Below the pieces are notes generated by a model. The model did no database searches. It was not told the DNA's origin and saw only the letters and a program-made list of their open reading frames with translations. Both the position numbers and the translations under genes were made by a program. Shown here piece by piece: positions 15,236 to 25,442 of a stretch of 64,000 bases of DNA; position 1 is the stretch's first letter; each line of letters begins with the position of its first letter. This stretch comes from Hormiphora californensis. Taxonomy: Eukaryota > Ctenophora > Tentaculata > Cydippida > Pleurobrachiidae. The stretch spans positions 743,243-807,242 of the forward strand of contig CM035359.1 in NCBI GenBank assembly GCA_020137815.1. The letters run 5' to 3'.

Positions 15236-16671
15236 CTGGGGGGGTTCCAACCTATTTCGTGTACGCTTGTACGGAAAAAAACACGGGTTTCCTCAAACAA
15301 AAAAATACAAAAAAATACAAAAAAATACAAAAAAATACAAAAAAATACAAAAAAATAAAAACAGTTTTATATGGTAATTTACCATTATTGTTCGAACTTT
15401 TACTGTTTTTAAACATTCTTCCACGCTCTTTCACGCAATTTAGCACAAAATATATACATATTTTACATATGTAGCATGCCAAAATCGCGAGAGAAATTTC
15501 CCCGAATCGCAATTTCTTACCGAGAAAATTTTCTCGAATCGTATTTTCTAAGCGAGAAAATTTCCCCGAATCGCAATTTCTTACCGAGAAAATTTTTCCC
15601 GAATCGTATTTTCTAAGCGAGAAATTTCCCCCGAATCGCAATTTCTTACCGAGAAAATTTTCCCGAATCGTATTTTCTAAGCGAGAAATTTCCCCGAATC
15701 GCAATTTCTTACTGAGAAAATTTTCCCGAATCGTATTTCTAAGCGAGAAATTTCTCCGAATCGCAATTTCTTACCGACAAAATTTTTCTCGAATCGTATT
15801 TTCTAAGCGAGAAATTTCCCCGAATCGCAATTTCTTACCGAGAAAATTTTCTCGAATCGTATTTTCTAAGCGAGAAATTTCCCCGAATCGCAATTTCTTA
15901 CCGAGAAAATTTTCCCGAATCGTATTTTCTAAGCGAGAATTTCCCCGAATCGCAATTTCTTACCGAGAAAATTTTTCCCGAATCGTATTTTCTAAGCGAG
16001 AAATTTCCCCGAATCGCAATTTCTTACCGAGAAAATTTTCCCGAATCGTATTTTCTAAGCGAGAAATTTCCCCGAATCGCAATTTCTTACCGAGAAAATT
16101 TTCCCGAATCGTATTTTCTAAGCGAGAAATTTCTCCGAATCGCAATTTCTTACCGAGAAAATTTTCTCGAATCGTATTTTCTAAGCGAGAAATTTCCCCG
16201 AATCGCAATTTCTTACCGAGAAGATTTTCTCGAATCGTATTTTCTAAGCGAAAATTTCCCCGAATCGCAATTTCTTACCGAGAAAATTTTCTCGAATCGT
16301 ATTTTCTAAGCGAGAAATTTCTCCAAATCGCAATTTCTTACCGAGAAAATTTTCTCGAATCGTATTTTCTAAGGGAGAAATTTTCCCGAATAGCAATTTC
16401 TTTCCGAGAAAATTTTCTCGAATCGTATTTTCTAAGCGAGAAATTTCCCCGAATCGCAATTTCTTACCGTTTATGTATAGCTGGGTTCCGTTTATGTTCA
16501 TGTACATGTATGATTATCCTTTTTTCACGCCCCCCACATCCTTCATTATTTTTTGTATTTTTTGTATTTTGTTGTATTGTTGTATGGAAAAAAACAGGAA
16601 TTTGGATACATTTATGTATGGTCCGTACAAAAAAATACAAAAAAAATACAAAAAAATAGGTTGGAAACCCC
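15236..16671. mobile_element. 1.4-kb TIR element carrying a satellite
   Basis: Left end GGGGGGTTCCAACCTATTTC and right end AAATAGGTTGGAAACCCCCC are inverted. Just inside both ends are arrays of AAAAAATAC-type units and a GTACGG/CCGTAC motif. The centre is entirely the ~63-bp satellite at 15486-16468. No coding potential, so it is non-autonomous. No clear target duplication was identified. Confidence 0.7.
15486..16468. repeat. ~63-bp dimeric satellite, about 15-16 copies
   Basis: Each unit has two related half-units of ~31 bp: GAGAAATTTCCCCGAATCGC plus AATTTCTTACC, and GAGAAAATTTTCCCGAATCG plus TATTTTCTAAGC. The half-units are clearly diverged copies of one ancestral ~31-bp repeat, so the array passed through a dimer stage. 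Small indels make spurious frames on the minus strand. Confidence 0.9.
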
Positions 16672-16734
16672 CCAATCTAAACAAGCTTTCGCGCAAACTC
16701 TACGTTCGATATAGATAGACACTCGATCGCAGCC

Positions 16735-16991
16735 TCTCTCTCTCTCTCTCCCTTCATCCCTCCCTCTCTATCTTTTTCTCTCTCTCGCTCCCTCTCGATA
16801 TCTCTCTTTATCCCTCTATCTACCTAGACCTCTCCCTTTTTCTCTCCCTCGTGGCTCGTTCAATGTCTACTGTCTCTCGCAAGACATTCTGATCACTATT
16901 TTAGAGTACCAGTATTTGGTGTAACTTAGTTACTACACGTCTAGATGGCACATGCCGATGATCTCCCCTCTCAATTCTTACCCTTTCTCTC

Positions 16992-17045
<54 letters not shown>
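16735..17045. repeat. CT-rich simple repeats
   Basis: Interrupted CTCTCT and CTCCCT runs at 16735-16860 and a cleaner (CT)n run at 16984-17042, immediately upstream of the ORF1-like gene. Confidence 0.9.
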
Positions 17046-17124
17046 CTTGCTTGTTCTTATCGCTTGTGCATTGAAAATCGGCCGTCTCTTATCTTTATAG
17101 TTGTAACGGTCACTTTTCACCGTT

Positions 17125-18084
17125 ATGAGTGTGAGTCCTAGAGTCTTGGTTAGTGGCAACAAGTCAATTAGTGACTCAGAGCTGGAAAATGTACATGTAG
17201 AAACTGTGGAGATGATAGAGGAACTATTTGCGATGGCTGGAGCACGTCCCACCACGGGCGTGTTTAGTGCAGAGTATAATGGTGCAGAGGAGAGTTTATG
17301 GGACACTTTATCTGCCCCCTCTAAGTACAAATTAGATAAGGTGGATAAAAATGATTTAGTTGCGTGGGTGGAGATGACTGGCAAGTTGTTGGTTGAGAGG
17401 TTGTTCCCTGTAATGAGGAGCCAGTTTAATGAAGCTAGGAAGTGCAGTGAGATAGAGAAGAAGCTCATAGAGCGTCAGGAGGATCTTATCTCCGCCCAGA
17501 AGGCACTAGTTGGTGCCCAGGAGCAGTTACTTAAACTGCAGGAGCAGCTCTTGGAGAAGAGAGAGGAAGTGATTACAGAGGTACAGACTATTGCAAAAGA
17601 GGAGATTCATAGCTTCTCATCTGCGTTAAAGAGGGAATGCGAGACAGCCTTGGCTCCTAGTAGGATCCAGAAGGCTGTTGCTGCAGCAAGCGAGGATAGG
17701 TCGTGTAATATTGTCATCCACGGGCTGACTGACAGTCCTGGAGACAGCGAGGAACTGTTACCGGAGCTGTGGACAACACTCGCGGAGAAACCTCTTGTGA
17801 AACGTGCTCAGCGGTTGGGGAGATTTTCAGCAGGTCAGACTAGACCCCTGAAGTTAACCCTGACAAGTAAGGAGATGCAGTCGTGTATTCTTGGTAAGAA
17901 GACACGACTTAGAGAGAGTGAAGTGTTTTCCCGAGTTTATATCTCTCCCGACCTTACTTCTGAGGAGAGAGCGGCTCGGGCGGTCCTTGTGAAAAAGTTG
18001 AAAGAGGAGAAGGAGCGGAGCCCTGGGAAGTCGTTTAGGATCAAAAAGGGCGAGGTGGTGGAGGTCTCCTCGGGGACACAGTAG
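17125..18084 (+). CDS. LINE ORF1p-like protein, 319 aa, intact
   Basis: Single-exon frame from ATG at 17125 to TAG at 18082-18084. Residues ~97-175 are a heptad-rich coiled coil (LIERQEDLISAQKAL, GAQEQLLKLQEQLLEKREE). At ~192 begins RSCNIVIHGL, followed by RAQRLGRF and a basic, charged tail (TSEERAARAVLVKKLKEEKE). The order coiled coil, then an N-I-V-I-x-G-L strand opening an RRM-like fold, then a basic C-terminal domain is the layout of L1-type ORF1 proteins, which bind RNA as trimers and escort retrotransposon RNA. The N-terminal ~95 residues are not recognised. No endonuclease or reverse-transcriptase frame follows within several kb; 3' of the stop is AT/CT-rich sequence ending in AATCAAAGGTAAAC then (CT)n. 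It is therefore an ORF1-only copy, or an ORF1-derived gene. A host gene with the same architecture cannot be excluded. Confidence 0.7.
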   Translation: MSVSPRVLVSGNKSISDSELENVHVETVEMIEELFAMAGARPTTGVFSAEYNGAEESLWDTLSAPSKYKLDKVDKNDLVAWVEMTGKLLVERLFPVMRSQFNEARKCSEIEKKLIERQEDLISAQKALVGAQEQLLKLQEQLLEKREEVITEVQTIAKEEIHSFSSALKRECETALAPSRIQKAVAAASEDRSCNIVIHGLTDSPGDSEELLPELWTTLAEKPLVKRAQRLGRFSAGQTRPLKLTLTSKEMQSCILGKKTRLRESEVFSRVYISPDLTSEERAARAVLVKKLKEEKERSPGKSFRIKKGEVVEVSSGTQ

Positions 18085-18267
18085 TACTTACTGAGAGTGC
18101 TATTCATTTAAGTTTCTTCTTTTCATTTATTTCATTAAATTGCCTTCTTTGTTTGCTATAGTGTTCCTGTTGTTATCTATTAGACCAGCAGGAACATTCC
18201 AACGGGTCCATTACTAAAGTGGATTCCAAGCTACTTCAGCTAAACCTTGTCAAAGGTAATCAAAGGT

Positions 18268-18270
<3 letters not shown>

Positions 18271-18355
<85 letters not shown>
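18271..18355. repeat. (CT)n microsatellite
   Basis: About 40 CT units with one or two interruptions. Confidence 0.97.
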
Positions 18356-18356
<1 letters not shown>

Positions 18357-18559
18357 CATGCCCCATGTTGTTCTTCTCCTTTGTTCATCACATTGTTCAC
18401 AGTTCCCTGTTTTGTTCTCTGGCTGTCCCACCCTGTACATGTAGCCTAACACTCGCTGTCCAGTGTCCACTGTCCCATGTGTCTCCTAATTGTACCATAG
18501 CTACCCAGGGTAAAATACCCTTCTTCGTGCCTGAAGATAGTTCTAAAAGCGTCTTCTAG

Positions 18560-19140
18560 CTGTAGGGTGAACATATCCTTTTGGTTACTCACACTCACAG
18601 TTCAAATACTATACTGACACTGCAGTAACCCCCCCCCCCAGTAACAGCTGTACTACTGCAAGTGTGTCAATTTACACTTAGAGAAATAATGTTGACATGC
18701 TTCTCAGCCTCTCTGCCCCTCAGCTCAAGCTGAGAGGACAGTTAATTACGATAATATATTACAAAAATCACAGAATAGTCTTTAATACCTCAGCATGAAG
18801 GAAGACTTTATGTTTCTCTTTCTATAACCCTCCCCCCCCCCCCTTACTCAACAACCCCCCTCTCTTTCTATCTCTTTCTTTTCTTATAGTGTTGGTCTCT
18901 AACTTTACGCCTACTTTTTCTCTCCTCAACTCCTGCATATTTTATGACCTTGTTAGCTCAATAGACCCTGTAGCTTACACGCTGATATAGTTACAGCGGG
19001 ACATGGTACGCTTTCTATACTTTGGTCTTAGAACCTTTCTATTTGGGGCTTTCTATTTCAGTGGCCCTGGTTTGGGGAGGGCCAGGGGGTGGGAGGTATG
19101 TGTGTTCAGAGAGGTGCAGGAGTTAGGGGGGGGTGAGGTG
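18560..19140. other. No gene recognised
   Basis: Single-copy-looking sequence with C homopolymers at 18630 and 18831. A G-rich stretch at 19075-19140 ends at the start of a dispersed repeat. Confidence 0.4.
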
Positions 19141-19144
19141 AAAC

Positions 19145-20040
19145 AGTTGCGACTGAACCTCAGATTCAGATTACGACTGTTTTCATAGTGTTTTCAATTT
19201 TCATAGTGTTTATCCCTGATACCTGATGTTTCAGGGCTATTTTTGCATTGGTTTATCCCCTGAAAGTTTCTCTGAAACGTCAGAGAATAGCCGTCACTGA
19301 ACCCTGAGATCTGAGGTCTCGATGTTAAATAGCCGTGACCTGAACCTGAGATACAGGCACGACTGTTTCCCTGAATCTCATCCTTCAAACCAACCTCGTG
19401 ACTGTTTACACCTGTTATAGGGGGTTGGTTTGAAGGATTTCTTCCTATTTTGTCCAACAACGCAGTTCAATTTGAACTGTTTTACAATACCATTCACATG
19501 TCTATAGTAGACAAAATATTAATATAAATAGTGGTGCAAAAACTCTCGGAAGCCAGATTATAGATTTGACTTCAGTGTCAATTTTGACCCACTTCCTGTG
19601 GACCAACTTGTAGTCTTTTGCGAGTCGCAATGCGACAAACCGGATGCAAATCTGTCTGGCGCCGCGACCCATCTGAGCACACTGTCGCGTTGAGAATCAA
19701 ATTGGGGTCTGGCGCCGCCAGACAGATGCAAATCGGTTCAGTGGATCGCGTGCAAGATCTCTTGAAAGACACGACCCCTTTTTTAGGGGGCGGAGCCGAC
19801 ACCTCTGAGGTCTCAGTGTTAAATAGCCGTGACCTGAACCTGAGATTCAGGAACGACATATCCATTATCCCCCCGCCCTATAATAATAGGGTGTAAACAC
19901 CTGCCGTCCCCCGCCCTATAAAACAAACACCTGCCGTGAAGTTGGAAGCTGAAGATTCCTTCCTATTTTGTCCAACAACGCAGTTCAATTTGTTTTACAG
20001 TACCATTCACATGTCTAGTAGACAGTCTACTATTTTGTCT
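19145..20040. repeat. Dispersed CTGAGGTCTCAG repeat family with duplicated flanks
   Basis: Motifs CTGAGGTCTC, AATAGCCGTGACCTGAACC, TGAGATTCAGG and CACGACTGTTT occur at 19150-19370 and 19800-19860, and again at 33.0 and 37.3-37.46 kb. A separate ~90-bp direct repeat (TTCCTATTTTGTCCAACAAC, then GCAGTTCAATTTG) is present at 19441-19520 and 19963-20040. Between them, 19640-19740 folds on GCAAATCTGTCTGGCGCCGC and its inverted copy. Confidence 0.7.
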
Positions 20041-20082
20041 GTGTTCTCTCACTAACTGTACAATATGAACTCAAAGCCCTAT

Positions 20083-21576
20083 AGTAGGGTCGGTTGTGGG
20101 AAGTTGGGTCTGGAATTGTAAATTTGACTTGCTGATATGATTAGGGACTCTATAAAAAGTCCAAAGTACCATCCCACAGGTCTCTACCACCCCCGGTTCA
20201 CTAATTAGCCGTAATTATGTGATTTATGACGTTATCGCCAATTAGCACTAATAATACCAGTTCCTGGTCACTTATTGGCCACATTGATGCCTGAGTGAGA
20301 TCGAGGTCGCGCAGCGACCGAGATCGATCTCACATCTAGGCCTCCGGCGCGTTATTGATTTTAGAGCAAACTTTTTCAAAGACCTGGCTGCAAGGAACTA
20401 CTGAACCGATTTGCATCTCGTTTGTTGCTCCTGGCAGACAATTGTCTCTATTTTTACGGAAAATACCCGCGAGTATCAGCATTTGAGGAATAGTGGGTCA
20501 AAATTGACGCTAAACATGAGCAATTCTTTAAAGACCTGGCTGCAAGCTCCTACTCGGTCCTGGGACAATCTGCGGGTACTGGGGGAATCGTCATGGCCTT
20601 GTGAGTATGGGAAAATACCCGCCGATTCATCTCGATGCGAAATGATGCCATAATTGACCTTTGAGTAGTGCTAGGTCAGCTAAAAAGGTCTCCAAAAACG
20701 GTCTATCACGCGCGAACTGCTGAAAACGTGCTTTATATCGCGCGCACGTGAGTTCTTGCTCTCAACGGACCGGGATCCTATTATTCGCGGAGCGAGAATA
20801 GGATGCGATGGATCCAAGGTCACTTAGAGCTTAGATTTTGATACCAGCTGATAGAGGATCACTAGATTAGTGGGCATTCAAAATTTTAGGTCGATCAGAG
20901 TTATGGTCGAGGAGTTATAACCGTTTTTCCGTTTGGCTGGCGGTTGGCTGGCACCACGTGGGATTACGGGTTTAGGTCGTCGTGGGAGGTCGTCATTGGT
21001 CGCGTTCGATCGGGCTCGATGAGGTGATCAAAACCTAGTGGGGCCAGACCTTGGCCCCACCCCATTCTTGGGTTATTAGGCTTTTTCGGTTTTTGCGGGA
21101 AAATATTTTTGGCGGGAAACCGAAAAAGCCTAATAACCCAAGAACGGGGTGGGGCCAAGGTCTGGCCCCACTAGGTTTTGATCACCTCATCGAGCCCGAT
21201 CGAACGCGACCAATGAGGACCTCCCACGACGACCTAAACCCGTAATCCCACGTGGTGCCAGCCAACCGCCAGCCAAACGGAAAAAACGGTTATAACTCCT
21301 CGACCATAACTCTGATCGACCTAAAATTTTGAATGCCCACTAATCTAGTGATCCTCTATCAGCTGGTATCAAAATCTAAGCTCTAAGTGACCAGGAACTG
21401 GTATTATTAGTGCTAATTGGCGATAACGTCATAAATCACATAATTACGGCTAATTAGTGAACCGGGGGTGGTAGAGACCTGTGGGATGGTACTTTGGACT
21501 TTTTATAGAGTCCCTAATCATATCAGCAAGTCAAATTTACAATTCCAGACCCAACTTCCCACAACCGACCCTACTA
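20083..21576. mobile_element. Large foldback (hairpin) element
   Basis: TAGTAGGGTCGGTTGTGGG at 20083 is matched inverted by CCCACAACCGACCCTACTA ending at 21576. Pairing continues almost perfectly inward to a loop near 21100 (GCGGGAAAATATTTTTGGCGGG), so apart from an insertion in the left arm the whole element is one hairpin with arms of about 475 bp. The arms are about 98% alike by eye, implying recent formation or gene conversion. No coding sequence; open frames across the arms are mirror images of each other. Confidence 0.85.
20275..20817. mobile_element. 543-bp insertion nested in the foldback left arm
   Basis: The right arm shows the uninterrupted sequence GACCAGGAACTGG with TAAGTGACC. 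In the left arm GGTCACTTA occurs on both sides (20266-20274 and 20818-20826) of 543 extra bases, giving a 9-bp target duplication. The insertion starts TTGG and ends CCAA. It contains two related segments with AAAGACCTGGCTGCAAG (near 20377 and 20530) and a hairpin with ATCCTATTCTCG. No coding. A 9-bp duplication fits Mutator-like or hAT-range transposons; the short ends do not decide. Confidence 0.8.
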
Positions 21577-21734
21577 CTAGAAGAAGAAGAGGATTTAGAA
21601 TGTCTGTAGACATTGTAACCTTCTTCTTCCTCTTCATTTTTTCTAACATGATGGCATTACCTCTCACCCCACATCTCGTGCTAGCTGCTCTCTCTCTCTC
21701 CCTGATCTCGCTGCTCGCTCAAACTCTTCTCTAA

Positions 21735-21828
21735 CCCTCTCTCTCTCTCTACTCTGAGCTAGCTCTAGATCTCATCTCTCTCTCTCTCTCCTTCTCTCTC
21801 TCTATCTCTCTCTCTCATCTCTCTCTCG

Positions 21829-21887
<59 letters not shown>

Positions 21888-21915
21888 TTTCCTCTCACCC
21901 TCTTTCTCTCACCCT
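21735..21915. repeat. CT-rich simple repeat
   Basis: Interrupted (CT)n with CTCTCAT and CTCGTC interruptions. Confidence 0.95.
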
Positions 21916-21919
21916 CTCT

Positions 21920-22340
21920 TCTCGTTTTGAATATTCCCGCCGTCATGTCTGCTTTATCATTAGAAAGTTATTGAAATCGTCTGTAATGGACATGATGGGG
22001 TCGCGCCAGGTGTCTATGTCACCAAGGAATGGACCTCGATGAGCTGGGACTGACTGGGAAAAGTGCATATTAGACTGTACTTGTTCACCATTGTAGCGAG
22101 TCGTTTGTTCGCCATTAAAAACACTGGGTGATACACTGATACCTGCTTGTTCTATCCCTCCTTTACGGAAAGAGGGTCGAGCAAATACTACTGCATGCAG
22201 GCAGCAGTGTGTCGTATAGTAGTTTAGCAGCTACTAGTAGTTTAGGCAGTGCAAGTGTGTACTGTTTTGTTCCAAGGAAATCCTTGTAAACCTAAACTAC
22301 TATTCAGTATGCCATCTTTCTTTCTATCTTTCTCTCTCTC
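21920..22340. other. No gene recognised
   Basis: Single-copy-looking sequence. The segment GTGTCTATGTCACCAAGG at 22012 recurs at 43.78 kb, so part of it is a dispersed repeat. Confidence 0.4.
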
Positions 22341-22343
22341 TCT

Positions 22344-23098
22344 AGGGTAAGCTGGGGTAAAATGGCCCGTGGGGTAAAGTGGCCCATGTATGGGGCAAAG
22401 TGGCCCTAGTTATTACATGTGGTCACGTGACTTTTTCTCCAGCGGAGACCTGCTCGTTCTGTTCCGAATTTTCGCTTTAAAACTGCTGTCATTTCTGTTT
22501 GGGTTGGCCGATTTTAATTTTGCAAAAACTGCCAGTTAGGCTTTATAATTCTCTAAAACGTGGTATAAAAATTTTTGAAGAAATTGGCATTTTTGTTGTC
22601 TTAATTGTCAATTTTGTGAAATCGGGGCAAATATGGCCCACTCTCCGGGGCAAAGTGGTCCGGTCTGGGGCAAAGTGGCCCACCTCTAGGACCAATGAAA
22701 TGGCGCCTGAAATACCACGTGACATTGGAATGCACAAAAATGTAGTACAGACGATCAAATTAGGGGGCAAAGTGGCCCATGTTCCGGTGCAGAACATGGG
22801 CCACTTTGCCCCTAGTTTGATCGTTTCGTCTAACAACACCAGGCACGTGATAAAATCGAGTAATGCTATTGGCTTGGGCCACTTTGCCCCGGTGCAAATT
22901 TTCCAAAAAACGCCTCACCAAATTATTTGAATTGATTAATTAACCCATTAAATAAAACTTGTAGATTTTAAAATTTAGCTCGGCTGAAAGGAAAAGGTTT
23001 CATTGGATAGCCTATATAATTTTTTTTCTTCCTGCTGTATAAATTGCGTATTTTAGAACCTAAAACGGTTAAAAAATGGGCCATTTACCCAGCTACCC
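22344..23098. mobile_element. ~755-bp TIR element with GGGGCAAAGTGGCCC repeats
   Basis: Ends GGGTAAGCTGGGGTAAAATG and CATTTACCCAGCTACCCTTA are imperfect inverted repeats. GGGGCAAAGTGGCCC-type motifs recur many times in direct and inverted orientation; 22767-22818 is a near-perfect hairpin (CAAAGTGGCCCATGTTC / GAACATGGGCCACTTTG). Non-coding. Confidence 0.65.
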
Positions 23099-23111
23099 TT
23101 AGCTAGACCAA

Positions 23112-23272
23112 AAAAAAAAAAAAAAAAAAATAGAGAGAGGAAGAGAGAAGAGAGAGAAAGAGCAGAGATCTTCTCCTTCTCTTCTCTCTCTCTCGCTCTC
23201 TCGAGAAGAGGAGATGAGAGAGAGAAGAGAGAGAGAGAGAGATCCTCTCCCTCTCTCTCTCTCTTCTCCACT
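23112..23272. repeat. Poly-A plus GA/CT inverted simple repeat
   Basis: An A-run, then (GA)n, then CT and GA tracts that can pair with each other (CTTCTCTCTCTC / GAGAGAGAGAAGAG). Confidence 0.9.
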
Positions 23273-23763
23273 CTTTGTTTGTGATATGCACATATTACGT
23301 TGTGCATGTTTTAAGAAGAAGTGTGTGGCTAAGTAAGTGTGGCTTAGTTCGCCCGAAAGATAGTATTTTGTGTGACTACGCCCGAAATGCCTTTATTGCG
23401 ATCGAAAGAGGCTCTGATTATACACTTTGACTTATGAATTAGTTTCTGTTAGTATTCTGTTCCTCATCACCCTATTTTGGCTTATAATGTTGTTGTACGT
23501 AGTCGAGGGGGAGAGGGACCTCAGAGCTGTTGTCGACATTGTTTCAGTTTGTTTATCCACACCCCATTGTACATTGTACAACCCCATCCCTGCAGCAGTC
23601 AGCTAGTGCAATTACAGTATCATGATAAGATAATGTTAAGATAAATCTACCGAGTGTACCCGGCCCCATCATATCATCTGGAGAACAGCCCACCAAACCC
23701 ACAGACGAAGAGGACCACCACCGCAATGCCTATCCGATCAAGAACAGAGAAAATTAAAGGTAA

Positions 23764-23867
<104 letters not shown>

Positions 23868-24066
23868 CGAGTGTGCGAATTTGAATTTAGTAGAGTCGAT
23901 AGAACTTCACAAGTTAATAACGTATTTTATACTGTAATTTATAACCAGGAGCACATACTGAACAGCTGCATGCAGACCTTATGAAACACTGAATATAATT
24001 CTGATATTTTCTCTATTTATTTTCTATCCAGCATTTCACAAAGGTGTGAGATCTAACAGTTTTCCT

Positions 24067-24237
<171 letters not shown>

Positions 24238-24366
24238 CTCGTGTGTGTTCCCAGGCTTTGATTGCATAGAGCTACCACATTTCTCACTGCCCCCTCCCCC
24301 ATCCCACTTCTCAGCTATATATTTTCATCTCGTATTAAGTCCAGTTTGCTTGATTGGACCTTGTAA

Positions 24367-24619
24367 GGGGAAACTCTAACTGAATGCCCGCGCAGTAATG
24401 GCGTCCCATCACTGGTAGAAATCTAACTGGTAATGGGAGTCATCACTCTGTGCGCGTCAGGATTTGCCACAAATTTTGCCAAAAAAAGGCTTTTACGTAG
24501 GGCGCGATGACAAACACACGAGCATGGCCGCGCGATCTTCCATCATTCCTTCCATTCAATTAGAGTTTTACCAGTGATGGGACGCCATTATTGCGCGGGC
24601 ATTCAGTTAGAGTTTCCCC
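24367..24619. mobile_element. 253-bp MITE with TAA target duplication
   Basis: 51-bp TIRs start GGGGAAACTCTAACTGAATG and end CATTCAGTTAGAGTTTCCCC. TAA flanks both sides (24364-24366 and 24620-24622). A 3-bp TWA-type duplication with GGG-starting TIRs is the pattern of PIF/Harbinger MITEs. No coding capacity; mobilisation would need a transposase supplied elsewhere. Confidence 0.75.
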
Positions 24620-24839
24620 TAATACAAGGACACGCAAGACACCCAAACTACTAGTAATACTATTATACTCTCGTTGTTACACACCGCGACCGCCACATTC
24701 ACTAACCACTTGCACTCAACGTGAATATCGATACTCTTGTGATTCTCTATACTCTTGTTAATAAGAGTATTACAACTCCATAGATTGAATAAAACAGCTA
24801 TCTTTCCAATTGCATTATCTCGAATTCACACTGTATTAG

Positions 24840-25069
24840 CTTCTACAACCTCCTTGTATTATGTGGACCCGATCTGACTCGCTGACTATTGATCCCTTTA
24901 TTTCACACTGTATATAGCTTCTACAACCTCCTTGTATTATGTGGACCCTGTCAGGCCAATGCTCTGACCACAGTTCTCGCGCGCTCTGACAGTGTGGACC
25001 CGATCTGACTCGCTGACTATTGATCCCTTTATTTCACACTGTATATAGCTTCTACAACCTCCTTGTATT
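24840..25069 (+). repeat. Tandem repeat duplicating the start of the following exon
   Basis: TTCTACAACCTCCTTGTATT, then ATGTGGACCCGATCTGAC, then TCGCTGACTATTGATCCC occurs near 24841, partly near 24918 and 24997, and last at 25049-25108 where it continues into an open frame. A 45-bp piece (TGTCAGGCCAATGCTCTGAC) also found at 32.1 kb is inserted in the middle copy. Confidence 0.75.
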
Positions 25070-25288
25070 ATGTGGACCCGATCTGACTCGCTCACTATTG
25101 ATCCCTTCATTGATCCGTTTGGGGCGGGGGATCCCTTTGCGGAGGACCCATTTGGGGAAATGTTCCCAGCTCAGGAGGTGAAGGGCAGTGCGGATGATAG
25201 GAGAGAGTGGAAGAAATTGAAACATAACAAAGATAGGGAGTTGAAAAGTGAAAAGAGAGAAAAACGGAGTAGGTCGAACATGTTGTAG
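25049..25288 (+). CDS. Candidate terminal exon with four DPF motifs
   Basis: Preceded by TATATAG and open to TAG at 25286-25288. From the in-frame ATG at 25070 it reads MWTRSDSLTIDPFIDPF, then GAGDPFAEDPFGEMFP, then a charged, lysine/arginine-rich tail of ~45 residues ending RSRSNML. The four DPF tripeptides within ~17 residues resemble the short alpha-adaptin-binding motifs of clathrin accessory proteins (Eps15, epsin families), where they lie in disordered tails. Only this tail is visible, so protein identity is unknown. Upstream partial copies of the exon start lack the rest of the frame. It may be the last exon of a gene lying to the left, or a retroposed fragment. Confidence 0.4.
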   Translation, partial: LLQPPCIMWTRSDSLTIDPFIDPFGAGDPFAEDPFGEMFPAQEVKGSADDRREWKKLKHNKDRELKSEKREKRSRSNML

Positions 25289-25442
25289 GTGTCTGTGTGT
25301 CATAGAAAATACCTGAGTTAGTGAGCAGGTCACTTTTTGGGTTGCCCGGGAGTTTAATCTGTTTTAGGAAACTGAGAGTATTTGAAATTGTTGGGTGTCT
25401 GACAATTGTAATAATGGAGTACACGTGTCTAACAATTGTATA

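Noticed and set aside
15252-16507. CRISPR-like array (regular ~63-bp repeats)
   Set aside because: Units are contiguous with no unique spacers, in a eukaryotic context; it is a satellite inside a TIR element.
16971-17468. Minus-strand frame opposite the ORF1-like gene
   Set aside because: Shadow of the plus-strand gene plus a CT microsatellite; codon pattern supports the plus strand.
20964-21245. Two 64-codon frames with nearly the same protein on opposite strands (MAPPRSWVIRLFRF)
   Set aside because: They are the two arms of the foldback read outward; the same DNA inverted, no other coding evidence.
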